Shown: one piece after another, positions 25,379-35,946 of the stretch | Layout of the letters: the number at the start of each line of letters is the position of its first letter | Position numbering within the stretch: position 1 is the stretch's first letter | Source: Physcia stellaris | Lineage: Eukaryota > Ascomycota > Lecanoromycetes > Caliciales > Physciaceae | Assembly (NCBI GenBank): GCA_018902385.1 | Contig: JABSSW010000043.1 | Location: forward strand, 362,436 to 426,435 | Direction: 5' to 3' | DNA length: 64,000 bases | The notes under the pieces: generated by a model | What the model saw: the letters and a program-made list of their open reading frames with translations, nothing else | Told to the model about the DNA's origin: nothing | Databases searched by the model: none | Translations under genes and position numbers: made by a program

Positions 25379-27149
25379 ATGGAAAGGCTACCTGAGGAGC
25401 TCCTTCTACACATTGTATCATGTCTGCAGCTCCAGTCCGTAATGTTGGGCTATAGCTGATTGATCGGTAGTCTTGGACGGCTATGACCTCTTACCACTTC
25501 ATCTTGTATCGAAGCATTTCTACAAAACTGCCCGTGATAACGAGCTTTGGAGAGCCCTAGTTGCCAAAAGCAGCTTCTCTACTGCTGCTGTAAGGCGCAG
25601 AGACTTCCTCTCCGGCGCACCAATTCCCGTACCAGATCCAGTGGCACTTCAGCTGAGAGCTGCCGCACGTTCAGCTGCAGCTAATGCTGACAATCATGAT
25701 CATGGATCAGTGGAGGGACATGAAAAGATAATACATAGTCACAATCATTCGGCGAGAGGGAGCTTAGCCCCAGATGGAGATGTGAACTTCTACCACGAAT
25801 ATATTGCTAGACACGCCCCTATCTCCCTTAGCTGGTTGCAGAATCCAAGCGAACCTCGGAGCAAACATCATCATGAAATTCGAGGGCTAGCCTTCACCGG
25901 GAGAGCCGGTGAAATCATAGTCGCGCCCCTGGATAATGACAGCATTTGCCTGTGGGATCTTGGACGTGATGAGGATAGCCCGAGCGAGTCAACCGGCCGC
26001 GTTCTGGCTCGGAGCAAGCCTGGTATCCTCTCTGCTGATGGGCTGCAAAAATCTTCCCAGGATCTATGGAACGAGGGGCGGCCGTGGCAGGAGACTATCG
26101 TTGAAAGTGTCAGCGTCGACAAAATTCGTAATAGAGCCTATTTTGCGATTGGGAATGGTCTGAACGAAGTCGACCTCAATACTCTACAGCTCGTCTCTCA
26201 TTGGAAATTCCCTTCCTCTATCTGCGCTCTATCCGAGATATTTCATTCAGATCCTCTAACAGTTGCCACCGACTCTGGCTTACACCTCCATGACTATCGT
26301 TCTCCCCAGAAGATATATGCGAACGATCCGGCCAGTGAATGTCTCAGTTCTTCCCCATTGAGCAACCCAGCCAGCCCCAACGACTTCGATCGTCTTATTT
26401 CAGGCGACCGATGTTCCAGTCACGCCCCACTTATCCACTCCCCCCTCTCCATCGTCCACCTTCATTCAAGTCAGACAATCCATGTCGCTGGTCGCTTCCC
26501 CAGCATCCTGAGCTTTGACCGACGTACCTTCCCAAAAATCCACTCCACAATCCACTCAGGCGCCCGCCTCTCCAGTTTGACATCCAAATCATCTCTCGAG
26601 GCGGACACCCTGATAGCATGTGGGGAGTATAATGGCAAAGGCTCCCTCGAGCTCTACCAAACCCCTACATCCTCTCCCTACACTTCTCCAACATCAAGGT
26701 ACCAGAACCGGACCTCCGCTGCCCGCTCCAAACTTCTCTCCGTTGCCTCTCATGGCACTCGAATTGTCTTCTGCGATGGTGATGGGATGCTCAAATGGGT
26801 CGAGTCCGACGGCCACACCTTGGTCCGCCGCTGGAACATCAACTCCTTCTCTCAACGCGAAATGCCTCGCGGGCTCTTTGGCGGGCCATCAGAAGCTGGC
26901 GAAAGCGACGTGGCCCGGAAGATTGTGCCACTGAATGGGGGTAGCAAGAGCGAGTTGGCCATTTGGACAGGGGAGCGGATAGGGGTCGTGGGTTTTAGGA
27001 AGAGGGCTAGATTTGGGCCGTGGGATGAGGAGGTAGAGGCGGACGAGGATGTGAAAAAGGAAAAGGAAATGGAGGGGAGAATGAGGAGGGCGTTGGAAAG
27101 ACAAGCGGATGAGGTTCGATTTGTCAGAGGGCTGGGTTTGGGAATATGA
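25379..27149 (+). CDS. F-box protein with WD40-like propeller
   Basis: Exon 1 is 25379-25421 and exon 2 is 25471-27149. The 49-nt intron has donor GTCTGC and an acceptor preceded by a CTGAT branch-like site. The splice restores a textbook F-box at residues 4-45 (LPEELLLHIVSFLDGYDLL, then VSKHFYKTARDNELWRAL). The product is 573 residues. The rest looks like a beta-propeller: IRGLAFTGRAGE followed by ICLWDLG near residues 150-175, with further repeat-like strands. The C-terminus is a charged helix rich in Glu/Lys/Arg. By family knowledge it is a substrate receptor of an SCF ubiquitin ligase, with the F-box binding Skp1 and the propeller binding the target. The target is unknown. The donor is non-consensus, but no other donor keeps the frame. 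Confidence 0.8.
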
Positions 27150-27204
27150 GAAGGCTGTTGAGATGACGCTGTGCCTGGAAGCTAGATGAGTCCAGGTTCA
27201 AGGT

Positions 27205-27282
27205 GATCATGGTCATACCTGGTCTTGGTTCATGGTACTGTAAGATCGTGGTCATTCCTGGTCTTGGTTCATGGTCCTGTCG
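27205..27282. repeat. Two-copy 39-bp tandem repeat
   Basis: Units 27205-27243 and 27244-27282 each contain CCTGGTCTTGGTTCATGG and differ at a few positions. They lie just downstream of the F-box stop codon, in the presumed 3' UTR or intergenic DNA. Confidence 0.85.
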
Positions 27283-27379
27283 GTACTGTTGTGCAGAATA
27301 GAGATCGGTTTGGCATCATAAATTCGACCCTACGTCTCTACCCCAAACACCAAACGACCTAAGGCTTAGGAGTAAGTTC

Positions 27380-29301
27380 ATGGCTTTCTATATTCTAAAC
27401 ACAGCATCAAACGCTCAACTCTTTCTGAGCAAATTGATGAAGAGCGTGACATTGCTTACATGCGAGCAGTTGCCAAATGGAATGAGTAGCATTGTGGAGA
27501 AGCATTCATTGGCTGTAATCAGAAACCATTGGCCCACTTGACATCTGTGCTCGTCCAGGAGTTCATGACGGCAGTACCACATCTTCGGAGATCTAGGAAG
27601 AGAGGTGCCGATGGGAGAGTAATAGATGATAATACTCATGCAAGATGGATCAATGTTGAAAGATGCCCAACGTCAGATCCTGTCAGTGATGACTGTATCA
27701 AATCGGCGTTATACACTCGCTTTGAAGAGCTCCATAATCGTGGCGAATACGCGATGCAGATAAATGACCGACCCTCCAGGGTGCGTAATGGAGATGTAGT
27801 CTGGGCAGATCCACCGTTGCTATTCAGATATACCTATGCGTCAGCGCCGAAACCTTCAATCAGTGGGCACGAAACAAATACTTACGATTGCTCTTCCGGG
27901 ATCGATGTTGGTGTGCCGTGTAGATGCCTAGAGCCAAACGGCACAAGAACAAGTGTGTCGGCATTTGAACCAGTTGACCGGATTGGTGCATACACACTGT
28001 TTCTGAAAAGGAATCCGACGTCAGGTTTCAACACGCAATATAAGGACATGGACGTAGCAGAGTCAATTTCTAGGTTACGAGACGCATCGATCGATGCTAA
28101 CATCGTCTCAACGTACCTTCGATATCTAGTAGAGCCCAGGGCGACGATGCAGAGTAGGGAAGACGATAACATCTCTGATGAGGACGAAGATCAAGATCAG
28201 GAATACAGTATCCCTAGACACAAAGACTTCAAGCAGAAGCCTGGGAGTCTTGACGACAAGAAGCATTCTATCGATGTTACTTATTTATGGGAAATTGCCA
28301 ATAAACACCCAATGACTGTCGAGCATTCCTGGTCTTTGATAGCTCTTGTCCTTGCTACCCAGGTTTACCATCAACTTGAAGGAGCGGGCATATCCTTGAA
28401 GATCATCGACAGGCCTTTGAGCACGGCCCCATGGCTCCCTAAAACGATGCAACGGAATGAGGAAAGAACGATTGAGGGCATCCGCTTCTGTCCGACGACT
28501 CTACCAGCAACATTAAGAAGGCTTCACATACTTAGTTGTATTGCACACTTCGAGTCAGGTACTCTACTCTTGCCACCCAAAGAATTTGACCAAACTTTGG
28601 CCATCGCGTCAGGCAACTCTATATTTGTCATTGGTACCCTGATCTCTGATCCATTCGACGTCGAAGCCGGCCAGAGGGTGAAACGAATCGTCGGTAACAT
28701 CGGCCGCAGTGGAATTTGCCTCCTGATTGCACCAACCGACCCCCAGATAAGACCTTTGGGTCACGAGTACAATCTTGTAACTCATGCAGTTTACGATGGG
28801 AAGAGGGAAGACAATTTCCCAGGTACTTCGCTGCATTTGTCCTTCACCGACTGGACTTTACCGCTCGAGGTTGAAGGCTTGGAGGCGAGAACGATAGACC
28901 AGGAGGCTTACTTTGTGGAGTCAGTCATTTCGGTCTTGGACTCTGGCAAATGGGTGGCCGATCTGGACATTCTCTGTATCGATTTCGGGGCTATAATAAG
29001 GCTGGAGATGGACAAACATTGTCCTGGTCATCCTGGCAAGTCTTCTGATTTCGATTATACGTCTATCGACAGCTGGGAAGAACTCCTGGACCAATCGACA
29101 TGCGTAGGCTTTTTCCGCGCTCACGGAAACTGGGCGGCGCGTCTCGCAGCGGTGAGCATCATGTGCCAAAAGAACCAGGCCCACAGCGTTGGGATACTGG
29201 GACCTGAAAACTTCTGTCTTGAGTGTCTGTGTATCATGCACGGCGGTTATAAAGGCCTGGAACAATTCGAGTCACCGCTTCCTTCGATATGCATCGATTA
29301 A
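27380..29301 (+). CDS. Large protein of unknown function
   Basis: The main exon is open from 27559 to the stop at 29301. Adding an upstream exon 27380-27514 across a 44-nt GT-AG intron keeps the frame and gives 625 residues. A simpler model starts at ATG 27565 (578 residues). I recognise no catalytic motif. An acidic low-complexity segment (EDDNISDEDEDQDQEY) lies in the middle, and the C-terminal 250 residues look globular, with landmarks such as VESVISVLDSGKWVADLDIL and HGNWAARLAAVSIM. No signal peptide or membrane segment is obvious. Similar-looking C-terminal regions occur in uncharacterised ascomycete proteins, but this is an impression without a search. It lies head-to-tail after the F-box gene. 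Confidence 0.65.
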
Positions 29302-29533
29302 AGTAAGGTGCTTTTCCTCAACGACTTTCGCTCTGGTCATATCAAACAAACCCTAATCTCGAGTCCGGGTACAAGTAGCCTCTGTGCCTTTACCCGGAGC
29401 GGGGGACTCGTGCCTCGGTTGAATTTACGAGGCATTCACAGAGAGAGCCAATGTCTACTCCATACCTGAAATTCAAAGATGGCCTCTCGAGAACTTCTAC
29501 ATCCCCGACTCGAGGATTTCATTGTGGGCGACC

Positions 29534-30675
29534 ATGCGGGCCATCCAGGTGAAAGAATACGTCAAAGTGCGCAGAAAACCCTCCCATCCTTCATGGCACC
29601 TTACTAACAGGAACCCACCACGCCAGGGCCCGCACGAGCTCACCGTCTCCAGCCTCCCCGATCCTAACCCCTCCCCCTCCCAATACCTAATCGCGATCCA
29701 CGCCACCGCAACCAATTTCTTCGACCTCCTCCAGATCCGCGGCAAATACCAACACCAGCCCCCCCTCCCCTGGATCTCCGGCAGCGAATTCGCAGGCATC
29801 GTCCTCTCCACCCCAACCAACACCCCCTCGCCGAAACACCAAGTCGGCGATCGAGTCTTCGGCGCGTCGCAGGGTGGCTACGCGACGCGGATATGCGCCG
29901 AAGAGGAGAGGCTGAGGCCCGTTCCGCCAGATTGGGGCTTCCTGGACGCGGCGGGCTTGATGGTCACCGCGCCGACGAGTTACGCGGCTCTGGTCACGAG
30001 AGCGGGGTTAAGGAGGGGGATTATGTCCTCGTGCACGCTGCTGCTGGGGGAGTGGGTCTGGCGGCTGTGCAGGTGGCCAAGGCGTTTGGGGCTACGGTCA
30101 TAGCTACCGCGGGGTCAGCGCGGAAGCTGCAGGTCGCGAAGAGATTCGGGGCTGATTATGGGGTCGATTATACCCGGAAGGGTTGGGAGGAGCGGGTTAA
30201 GGAGCTTACGCCGGGGGTCGTGGTGTGGATATTGTGTTTGATCCTGTGGGTTTGGTTAACCAAAGCTTGAGGTGCATAGCGTAAGTTTCTCTCGATCTCC
30301 CCTCTCCGCTTGGCTCTATGGTAGAACAATCAGCGCTGATTGTGTTCGCGCAGGTGGAATGGCCGGATTCTGATCATCGGGTTCGCGGCTGGTGACATTG
30401 AGAAGGTAGCGATGAACAGGGTACTTTTGAAGAACGTGAGCTTGGTAGGTCTGCATTGGGGTATGTATGCGAAGGAAGAGCCCGAAACCGTGGAGTCGGT
30501 ATGGGAAGGATTATTCAAGCTCATGCGGGAAGGGAAATTCAAGGGGACAGGATACACGGATAAGAGATTCGTGGGACTAGAAAGCGTGGGTGAAGCGCTC
30601 GGCAGCCTGTGGAGGAGGGATACTTGGGGGAAAGTGGTGATTACTGTACCTCAAGACGGGGAGAGCAAATTGTGA
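29534..30675 (+). pseudogene. Quinone oxidoreductase-like MDR protein with two frameshifts
   Basis: A zeta-crystallin/quinone oxidoreductase-type medium-chain dehydrogenase starts at MRAIQVKEY (29534). The N-terminal half has ISGSEFAGIV and VGDRVFG. The NADPH-binding loop reads HAAAGGVGLAAVQVAKAFGA, and an intron (30281-30353) precedes the C-terminal WNGRILIIGFAAGD segment. Two single-base deletions in G runs break the frame, one near 30005 (before the nucleotide-binding loop) and one near 30216 (after ELTPG). Allowing both gives about 356 residues, normal for the family. By family knowledge it would reduce quinones or enones with NADPH in the cytosol. Both lesions are in homopolymers, so sequencing error is as likely as real decay. 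Confidence 0.75.
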
Positions 30676-30932
30676 GAATGCAGGTAAATTCTGACAAGTG
30701 ACTCGAAAGGGAATTTTCACGGTTGCTCATCGTTCCAGACTAGCCCGGTACGAGTGACTGGGAGTCTCTCTTGACAGCACTTGGAAGAATCGATTGCTTG
30801 GATGTACATGTTTGTGGTAGCTCCAATGTTGTATGATTTCGATTCAAGATCGGAATTTGTGAGCTACATAGTCTGTATGCTGACATTCGACGCTGAAAAG
30901 AGCGGACAGGCTAAGATGCCCATTGAATCGCT

Positions 30933-32880
30933 TCAGAGACTTTGCTTTCCCCTTGTCTCAATAGGAAAGCAGCACATAGCTATAAAAGCCACAATGATCA
31001 GAGATCCAGACGCGAAAACAGGAGCATTTGGGTTGGCACCCCCTGCCTGAACCGCCACAATAGGTGCGCAGAGTCCAGCTATCCGGTTCAAGCATGAGGC
31101 GATTCCGGTACCTGTGCCTCTATTTGGAGCCGGGAATACCTCTGGTGTACTGCAACCGTCTTAGTATGTCAACTGTCAGATCATTCTTCAAGGATTGACT
31201 TACTATGCGTACAGAACGCCGTACATGATGTTTTGGAAAAAGGCCTCCAAGCTTGTCATGGCGAGTTGGAAATCCGGTTTCGAACTGATGGTGAACACGA
31301 ACAGTAGAATTCCAGTCACGAGGGTCGATGAGGCGATTGTCCCTTTCCGCCCAATGTATTTGATGTCCACTGTATACGCTGCAATGATCGAGCCAGGAAC
31401 GCCAATGATTGATGTAATCGCATAATTTCGATAGACAACAGAGGTCGGCGTTAAGGGTTGATCTTTCCCTGCGTTCTGCAGGTACTGCGGCAGGAAGGCA
31501 TTGAAAAGAGGGTAGCCCATACCGATGGTGGTCCAGCAAAGCCAGATCAAAGCTGTCATAAATCCCAGTCGTTTCGTACTGAACAAGGGGCCGATCCTTT
31601 GAGTCGAAAATTTACTGAGATTCCGCTTGAAGATTTCCGACGTTGAAAGTTTGACTTCTCTGTCATTTTCAGGATATCCTCCGACCTCATTCAGAACTTC
31701 CACACTGAGCCAGGTCGTGCGATTGTTCGCATGCGCGATACCGTACACAGTGGCTACCGCATCTGCTTGGCGCCCCCGAGATAGAAGGAACTTGGGAGAC
31801 TCGTAGAGGTGGAAAAAGAAGAAGCGGCAGACGAACATCGAAAAGGTGATGGCGCCAAGGGTGATGTTGAAATATCTCCAACCCATGTTCTGGCCTTATT
31901 GCAACATGGTGGAGCAGAAAGATTGCATGACACCAAGTCCTCGCTGCACGAGTAATTGGGAATGAAACCCCATGCAATGAGCGAGCCGATCAATTGACCA
32001 ACAGGCCACCAAACCGAGAGCAACGTTAGAAGGTTGCCGGAAGCAAATGGAATAAACTCCAAAAACAGAGCTCCATCGACTGGTCTACGGATTTTCTGTG
32101 TCAGCATTCGTCTTTATGAGGGTCTAATTCAAACTCCAGTGTAGCACCAGAATAGGAATGGACAGTTGCGTAGGGAGTTCGTCTTCCGGCTATGAAATCA
32201 CAGCGAATAATGGAATGAAACATTTTGATGATCACGTACAAATTGCCGCCAACACCGAGTCCAAGACAGGAGTATAGGGCGCACGTTCCAACCCAAGAAT
32301 TACCGCCTCCAACCGCAAGGCCAAAAACGCCAGCGATGAACAGTGTGGCATTGAAAGCTAATCGACGCCCGATCACGTCGGAGGCCACTCCCCAAAAGGA
32401 AGCGCCTAAGCAAAGTCCAATGAATGTGGCACAAGTGGTGTAGCGGACTTGGGTTGAACTGGGCCCAAACTCGGCAGTGAGCTGGGGAAGGGTGAGGGCA
32501 ACTCCTTGGAGCCACATGTTGTCTGCCAGCCATCCGAAACCGCAGAGGCCGAAGAGTTTCCATTGGTATGGACCCATGCCGATGTCCTGGATAGCTTTAT
32601 TAATCACCTTTGACTTTCGGTCATACATCGTGTCATGTCCGGAGGCAGCAATATCAGCATCAATCTCTGCTTTTAGGCCTGCTAGAGTGTTTGCGCTAAC
32701 CCCTTTCTCACCGTCGGCACCTGCCTCGATGGCTTTGAGATCAGGCTCGTCGGCAAGGTCCATGTCTAGACCTTTTTCATGGGCTGCCACAACTGAGGCA
32801 TGACGTTCCGCTCGGGCGAGGGGGACGTAAACATCGAAGTCCTCTGGCTTCGGTTGCTTGAACTGACTCAGGAAGTACAT
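30933..32880 (-). CDS. MFS transporter (sugar/phosphate-transporter-like), possible frameshift
   Basis: Exons: 32880-32240, 32084-31204 and 31149-30933, all GT-AG. The protein has a long acidic cytosolic N-terminus. The MFS loop-2/3 signature WGVASDVIGRR is followed by more membrane segments (GQLIGSLIAWGFIP, ITLGAITFSMFVCRF). The second-half equivalent is DIKYIGRKG, and the end is YTPEVFPAPNRGTGTG plus two helices. In exon 2 the frame changes near 31890, between CCNK and MGWRYF. Either one base is missing, or a 44-nt GTGTCA-CCAG intron is removed there, which would give 564 residues. From memory, relatives keep the CC-x-K stretch, so I favour the frameshift. It is a plasma-membrane permease; the substrate is unknown. 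Confidence 0.75.
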
Positions 32881-34467
32881 GATGCTGAGAGGTGCGTTCG
32901 ACGGGCGCAGGAACGGTATCAATGGACTCGAGCCTCACGATGTACAATTGATGATGGAAGATGTCCTCGTTCGGAACTCGTAATGCAAGACTGGGCTGAG
33001 GTTCTATCGCTTCTAGATACGACGTTCTAGCAAAGGCTGCATATAGTACCTGAACACAGCGCACTATGGAATCGCTGATAGTCTATCAGGGAGATGCCGA
33101 CCTGAGCCAGACAAGCTGAGACTGAGAGTATGTAATTGAGGCTGCGGTATAGATACAGGTAATGGATATTGTCAATTACCTTTAGCGACAACGAACAACT
33201 GTAGGGCGTAAAAGCACTCGAGGTTTTAAAGCTGGGTGAGGTGGAAAGAAATGTTGAAGGCGGGAAGTCCGAAGCATGGGGCACTCGGTGCTCTTAAGCA
33301 ACCCCATGGCTTTATCAATGGAATTATCCAACAGGCAAAGAGCAGCTAGTGTCGTGGTGCCGCCCATTATTATCGTCCCTTGGTGTTCGTAAGCTAGCCT
33401 GCAATGGATAATTGTCTGTCGAGCAGTCGAATGGTGAGTTGGGAGCGCTGCTTGGCGACGATGTTTTTCATGCCAAGCTAAGCCCGATCAAACCTAGGTA
33501 GGTCAGGGTCTCATTCAGGGTCCTCCAACCAAGGGCAGCTGCCAAGAATCAACCCACGCTATCTGCCTGGGCCGAGGCCTTCGGCAAGGCGGTTCGACAA
33601 AACTCCGCCATGATTCCCTTGCTTTGAAGGGCGGACACTCGAGGGTACAATTCATCGGTAAGACGCATTCCCGTCCTCGGAACCAAGCAGCACCAAAATG
33701 AGTTGGACGAGTAAGCCCTTGGGACTCCGTTCCACGTAGTCCAGTCATCTGTGAGCGGCTGCATCTCGGAAGGATCGCACCCACTTCCTCAAAACTCACC
33801 AAGTCATGGGATAGCTAATTCTCCACAGAAAACAAAATCAAGGTTTGCCGCAAAAAGTGCCTGAGGGACGCTTCTCGAGCCATTGAAAGGAAACCTGCAA
33901 GCTGGGATTCTGCCGTGCTCCGCTTGGCTTCCAGTGCCCCAAAGGTTGAGCGCGAAGGCGAAAGGGTAGTGTCTATGTAAGATTTTAGAGTCATCGAGCG
34001 GAGTACAACAGTGATAATAAGCAGCTGGAATGTCATTGTGCAGTCTCACTGACACGTATGACCCTATCATCTGATGTATGTTGCCCAGAAGCCTTGAAGA
34101 TCAATTGGATAAAGCTCGTTCACTACCTACTCTTCATCTCACTCGAGTCACATGGGCAGACCGAAGGCATTTTCTTTCTCCACTCGTCCTGCACCAAATC
34201 CGAGCGATCCAACAGTGTAAAGAACTTCGTGAAACAGAAATTACCCGCCTCGGTATTTACAAGAAGGATTGTGCCATGAAGGAAGCTTTGCCAACGATGA
34301 TTTTCCTAAAAGTCCAATTATCTACCCGACCTTACGCCACACATCTGCCCATCCGGTCATTACCCTTACTAACGTACAAAATCATACGAATCATTACATA
34401 TATCATTCCAGACCCTATAGTTGTGGTTGCCTTACATCTTCCGGACAAACGCATTGTGCCCCAGCAC
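32881..34467. other. Intergenic region, about 1.6 kb
   Basis: It lies between the 5' end of the MFS gene and the 3' end of the next minus-strand gene. A plus-strand frame at 34078-34503 is fairly long but runs into the neighbouring gene antisense and has no recognisable domain. No gene is supported. Confidence 0.55.
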
Positions 34468-35946
34468 TCATGCTACCTCAGCATTAGTCAAGGTAGGCGG
34501 TGAGGTTACTAGTCTTGCGACGAGAGCAGCGAGCCCGACAACACCGGCGGCAACCAGGGCGCCCCATTGCCCAACATGCTTGAATGATTCTCCCCCGGGA
34601 TCATCATTCCATATATACCATTCACTCCAAATCACAAAAAACAGCAATGCCATAGGACTAATCATTCGTGCATAAAAGGAAACTATACTAACATAGAAGC
34701 GTCGGATCGAGGATAGCAGATTTCGATGCCTACGCATCTTGTTGCCCAGATACACAAGCCATTTCCTGGAAGGAGACCCCGATGATGCGTTATGACTCCT
34801 TTGCACAAAGAGGATGCCTGCCTTTAGAAATGGCTTTGTCATCGCTCGTCTGATGGAGATGTACGTTGGGTTTTGAGAGCCGAGGGTCTTATCATACACT
34901 TTGCGGATCCAGGTGCTAAAGTGATTTTTGGACTGACTGGAGATATCGATAGCGAAGACGGTCAGACTTGATATGCATGAAGAACATACCACGGCATACA
35001 CAGCAATGAGGAGCCACCATCCAGTGTTGCTATCAGCATTGGCACCAAAATTTTGACTTAGGACCGTGATCTCTGATGGATCCCTCAATGGCCACGTGGA
35101 TGAGAAGCATGGGTATATGCAGGCTCCATTGAGTTGCCCTTGTGGGCTTCTGAAATATCCATTGACTGTCCGATTCCAGAAGTAACCATCAACTTGGTCC
35201 AGTAGGATGTCAGTGATGCTTGGCCTGCTGTTCGTGAAAGGAAATGTATCATTCATCCCATGGGGACAAAATCGTAGTTGGGGAAACGTCCATAGGTCAA
35301 CATACAGGGCATTAATTAGGGCTGATACGGTACCAATGAACAGTAGTCCGCTCCACAGAAAGAGTATAGTTTTCGCGTTGGACGTCTTGAATGTGGATGA
35401 CCACAATTGCATGGGCAATAGAGCAAGAAATGCGGTCCCAACGATAGCAAGGACGGCATCACCATCGCTGTCCCAGGCCATTGGCAGAATGGGCAACCAA
35501 AGAGCATCAGGCTCCAACCCATCATTAACGCCTGAGAGCGTAGTCCCAGCGACAAGTATTGTGAACCACTTGTTCAGGACGTAGTCCGGGATGATCTTCG
35601 TCCGGACCACAACCAAGACCACGGCGTGGACTGCTGCCGTCGCGCTGTAGGTCATGACCGATCCTAGTGCAGCAGTAACCACCCATGCGCTCTTCCTTTT
35701 CAGGATTGCGAACAGTGCCAGAATGTAAAACAGGTAGCGTGGAGTCGGTCCATAGCCACCACTTATTGGATAGGAACACTGTACCCGCTGCGTGTTGAAA
35801 AGTGGGTTCCCATCGACTGGAGTCAGCCAGCCCTCTGCATTCTCGTAGGTGATTGGCAGTCGATTCTCAGCCTTTGGGAGGAGCGAAATGAGGAAGGGAT
35901 CCGTAATTCCAGGGGCGGGAACGGGGACATTAGAATAATCGGCCAT
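34468..35946 (-). CDS. Polytopic membrane protein of unknown function
   Basis: A single open frame of 492 residues. I chose ATG 35946 (MADYSNVPVPAPG) over the upstream GTG. The N-terminal about 65 residues are extracytoplasmic-looking, followed by roughly eight hydrophobic segments. The approximate positions are 69-83, 87-114, 126-138, 163-181, 190-215, 310-335, 428-455 and 468-488. The loop between the fifth and sixth has Cys residues and N-glycosylation sequons (NDT, NRT), so it is probably lumenal or extracellular. Fungal genomes contain many such uncharacterised membrane proteins; I recognise no transporter or enzyme motif. The coding region has no obvious lesion. Confidence 0.75.
   Translation of the reverse strand: MADYSNVPVPAPGITDPFLISLLPKAENRLPITYENAEGWLTPVDGNPLFNTQRVQCSYPISGGYGPTPRYLFYILALFAILKRKSAWVVTAALGSVMTYSATAAVHAVVLVVVRTKIIPDYVLNKWFTILVAGTTLSGVNDGLEPDALWLPILPMAWDSDGDAVLAIVGTAFLALLPMQLWSSTFKTSNAKTILFLWSGLLFIGTVSALINALYVDLWTFPQLRFCPHGMNDTFPFTNSRPSITDILLDQVDGYFWNRTVNGYFRSPQGQLNGACIYPCFSSTWPLRDPSEITVLSQNFGANADSNTGWWLLIAVYAVVCSSCISSLTVFAIDISSQSKNHFSTWIRKVYDKTLGSQNPTYISIRRAMTKPFLKAGILFVQRSHNASSGSPSRKWLVYLGNKMRRHRNLLSSIRRFYVSIVSFYARMISPMALLFFVIWSEWYIWNDDPGGESFKHVGQWGALVAAGVVGLAALVARLVTSPPTLTNAEVA

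Noticed and set aside
30781-31050. Plus-strand frame of 89 codons
   Set aside because: Antisense to the last exon of the MFS transporter, which has clear homologous motifs.
34078-34503. Plus-strand frame of 141 codons
   Set aside because: No recognisable domain and its end overlaps the membrane-protein gene antisense; kept only as a remote possibility.
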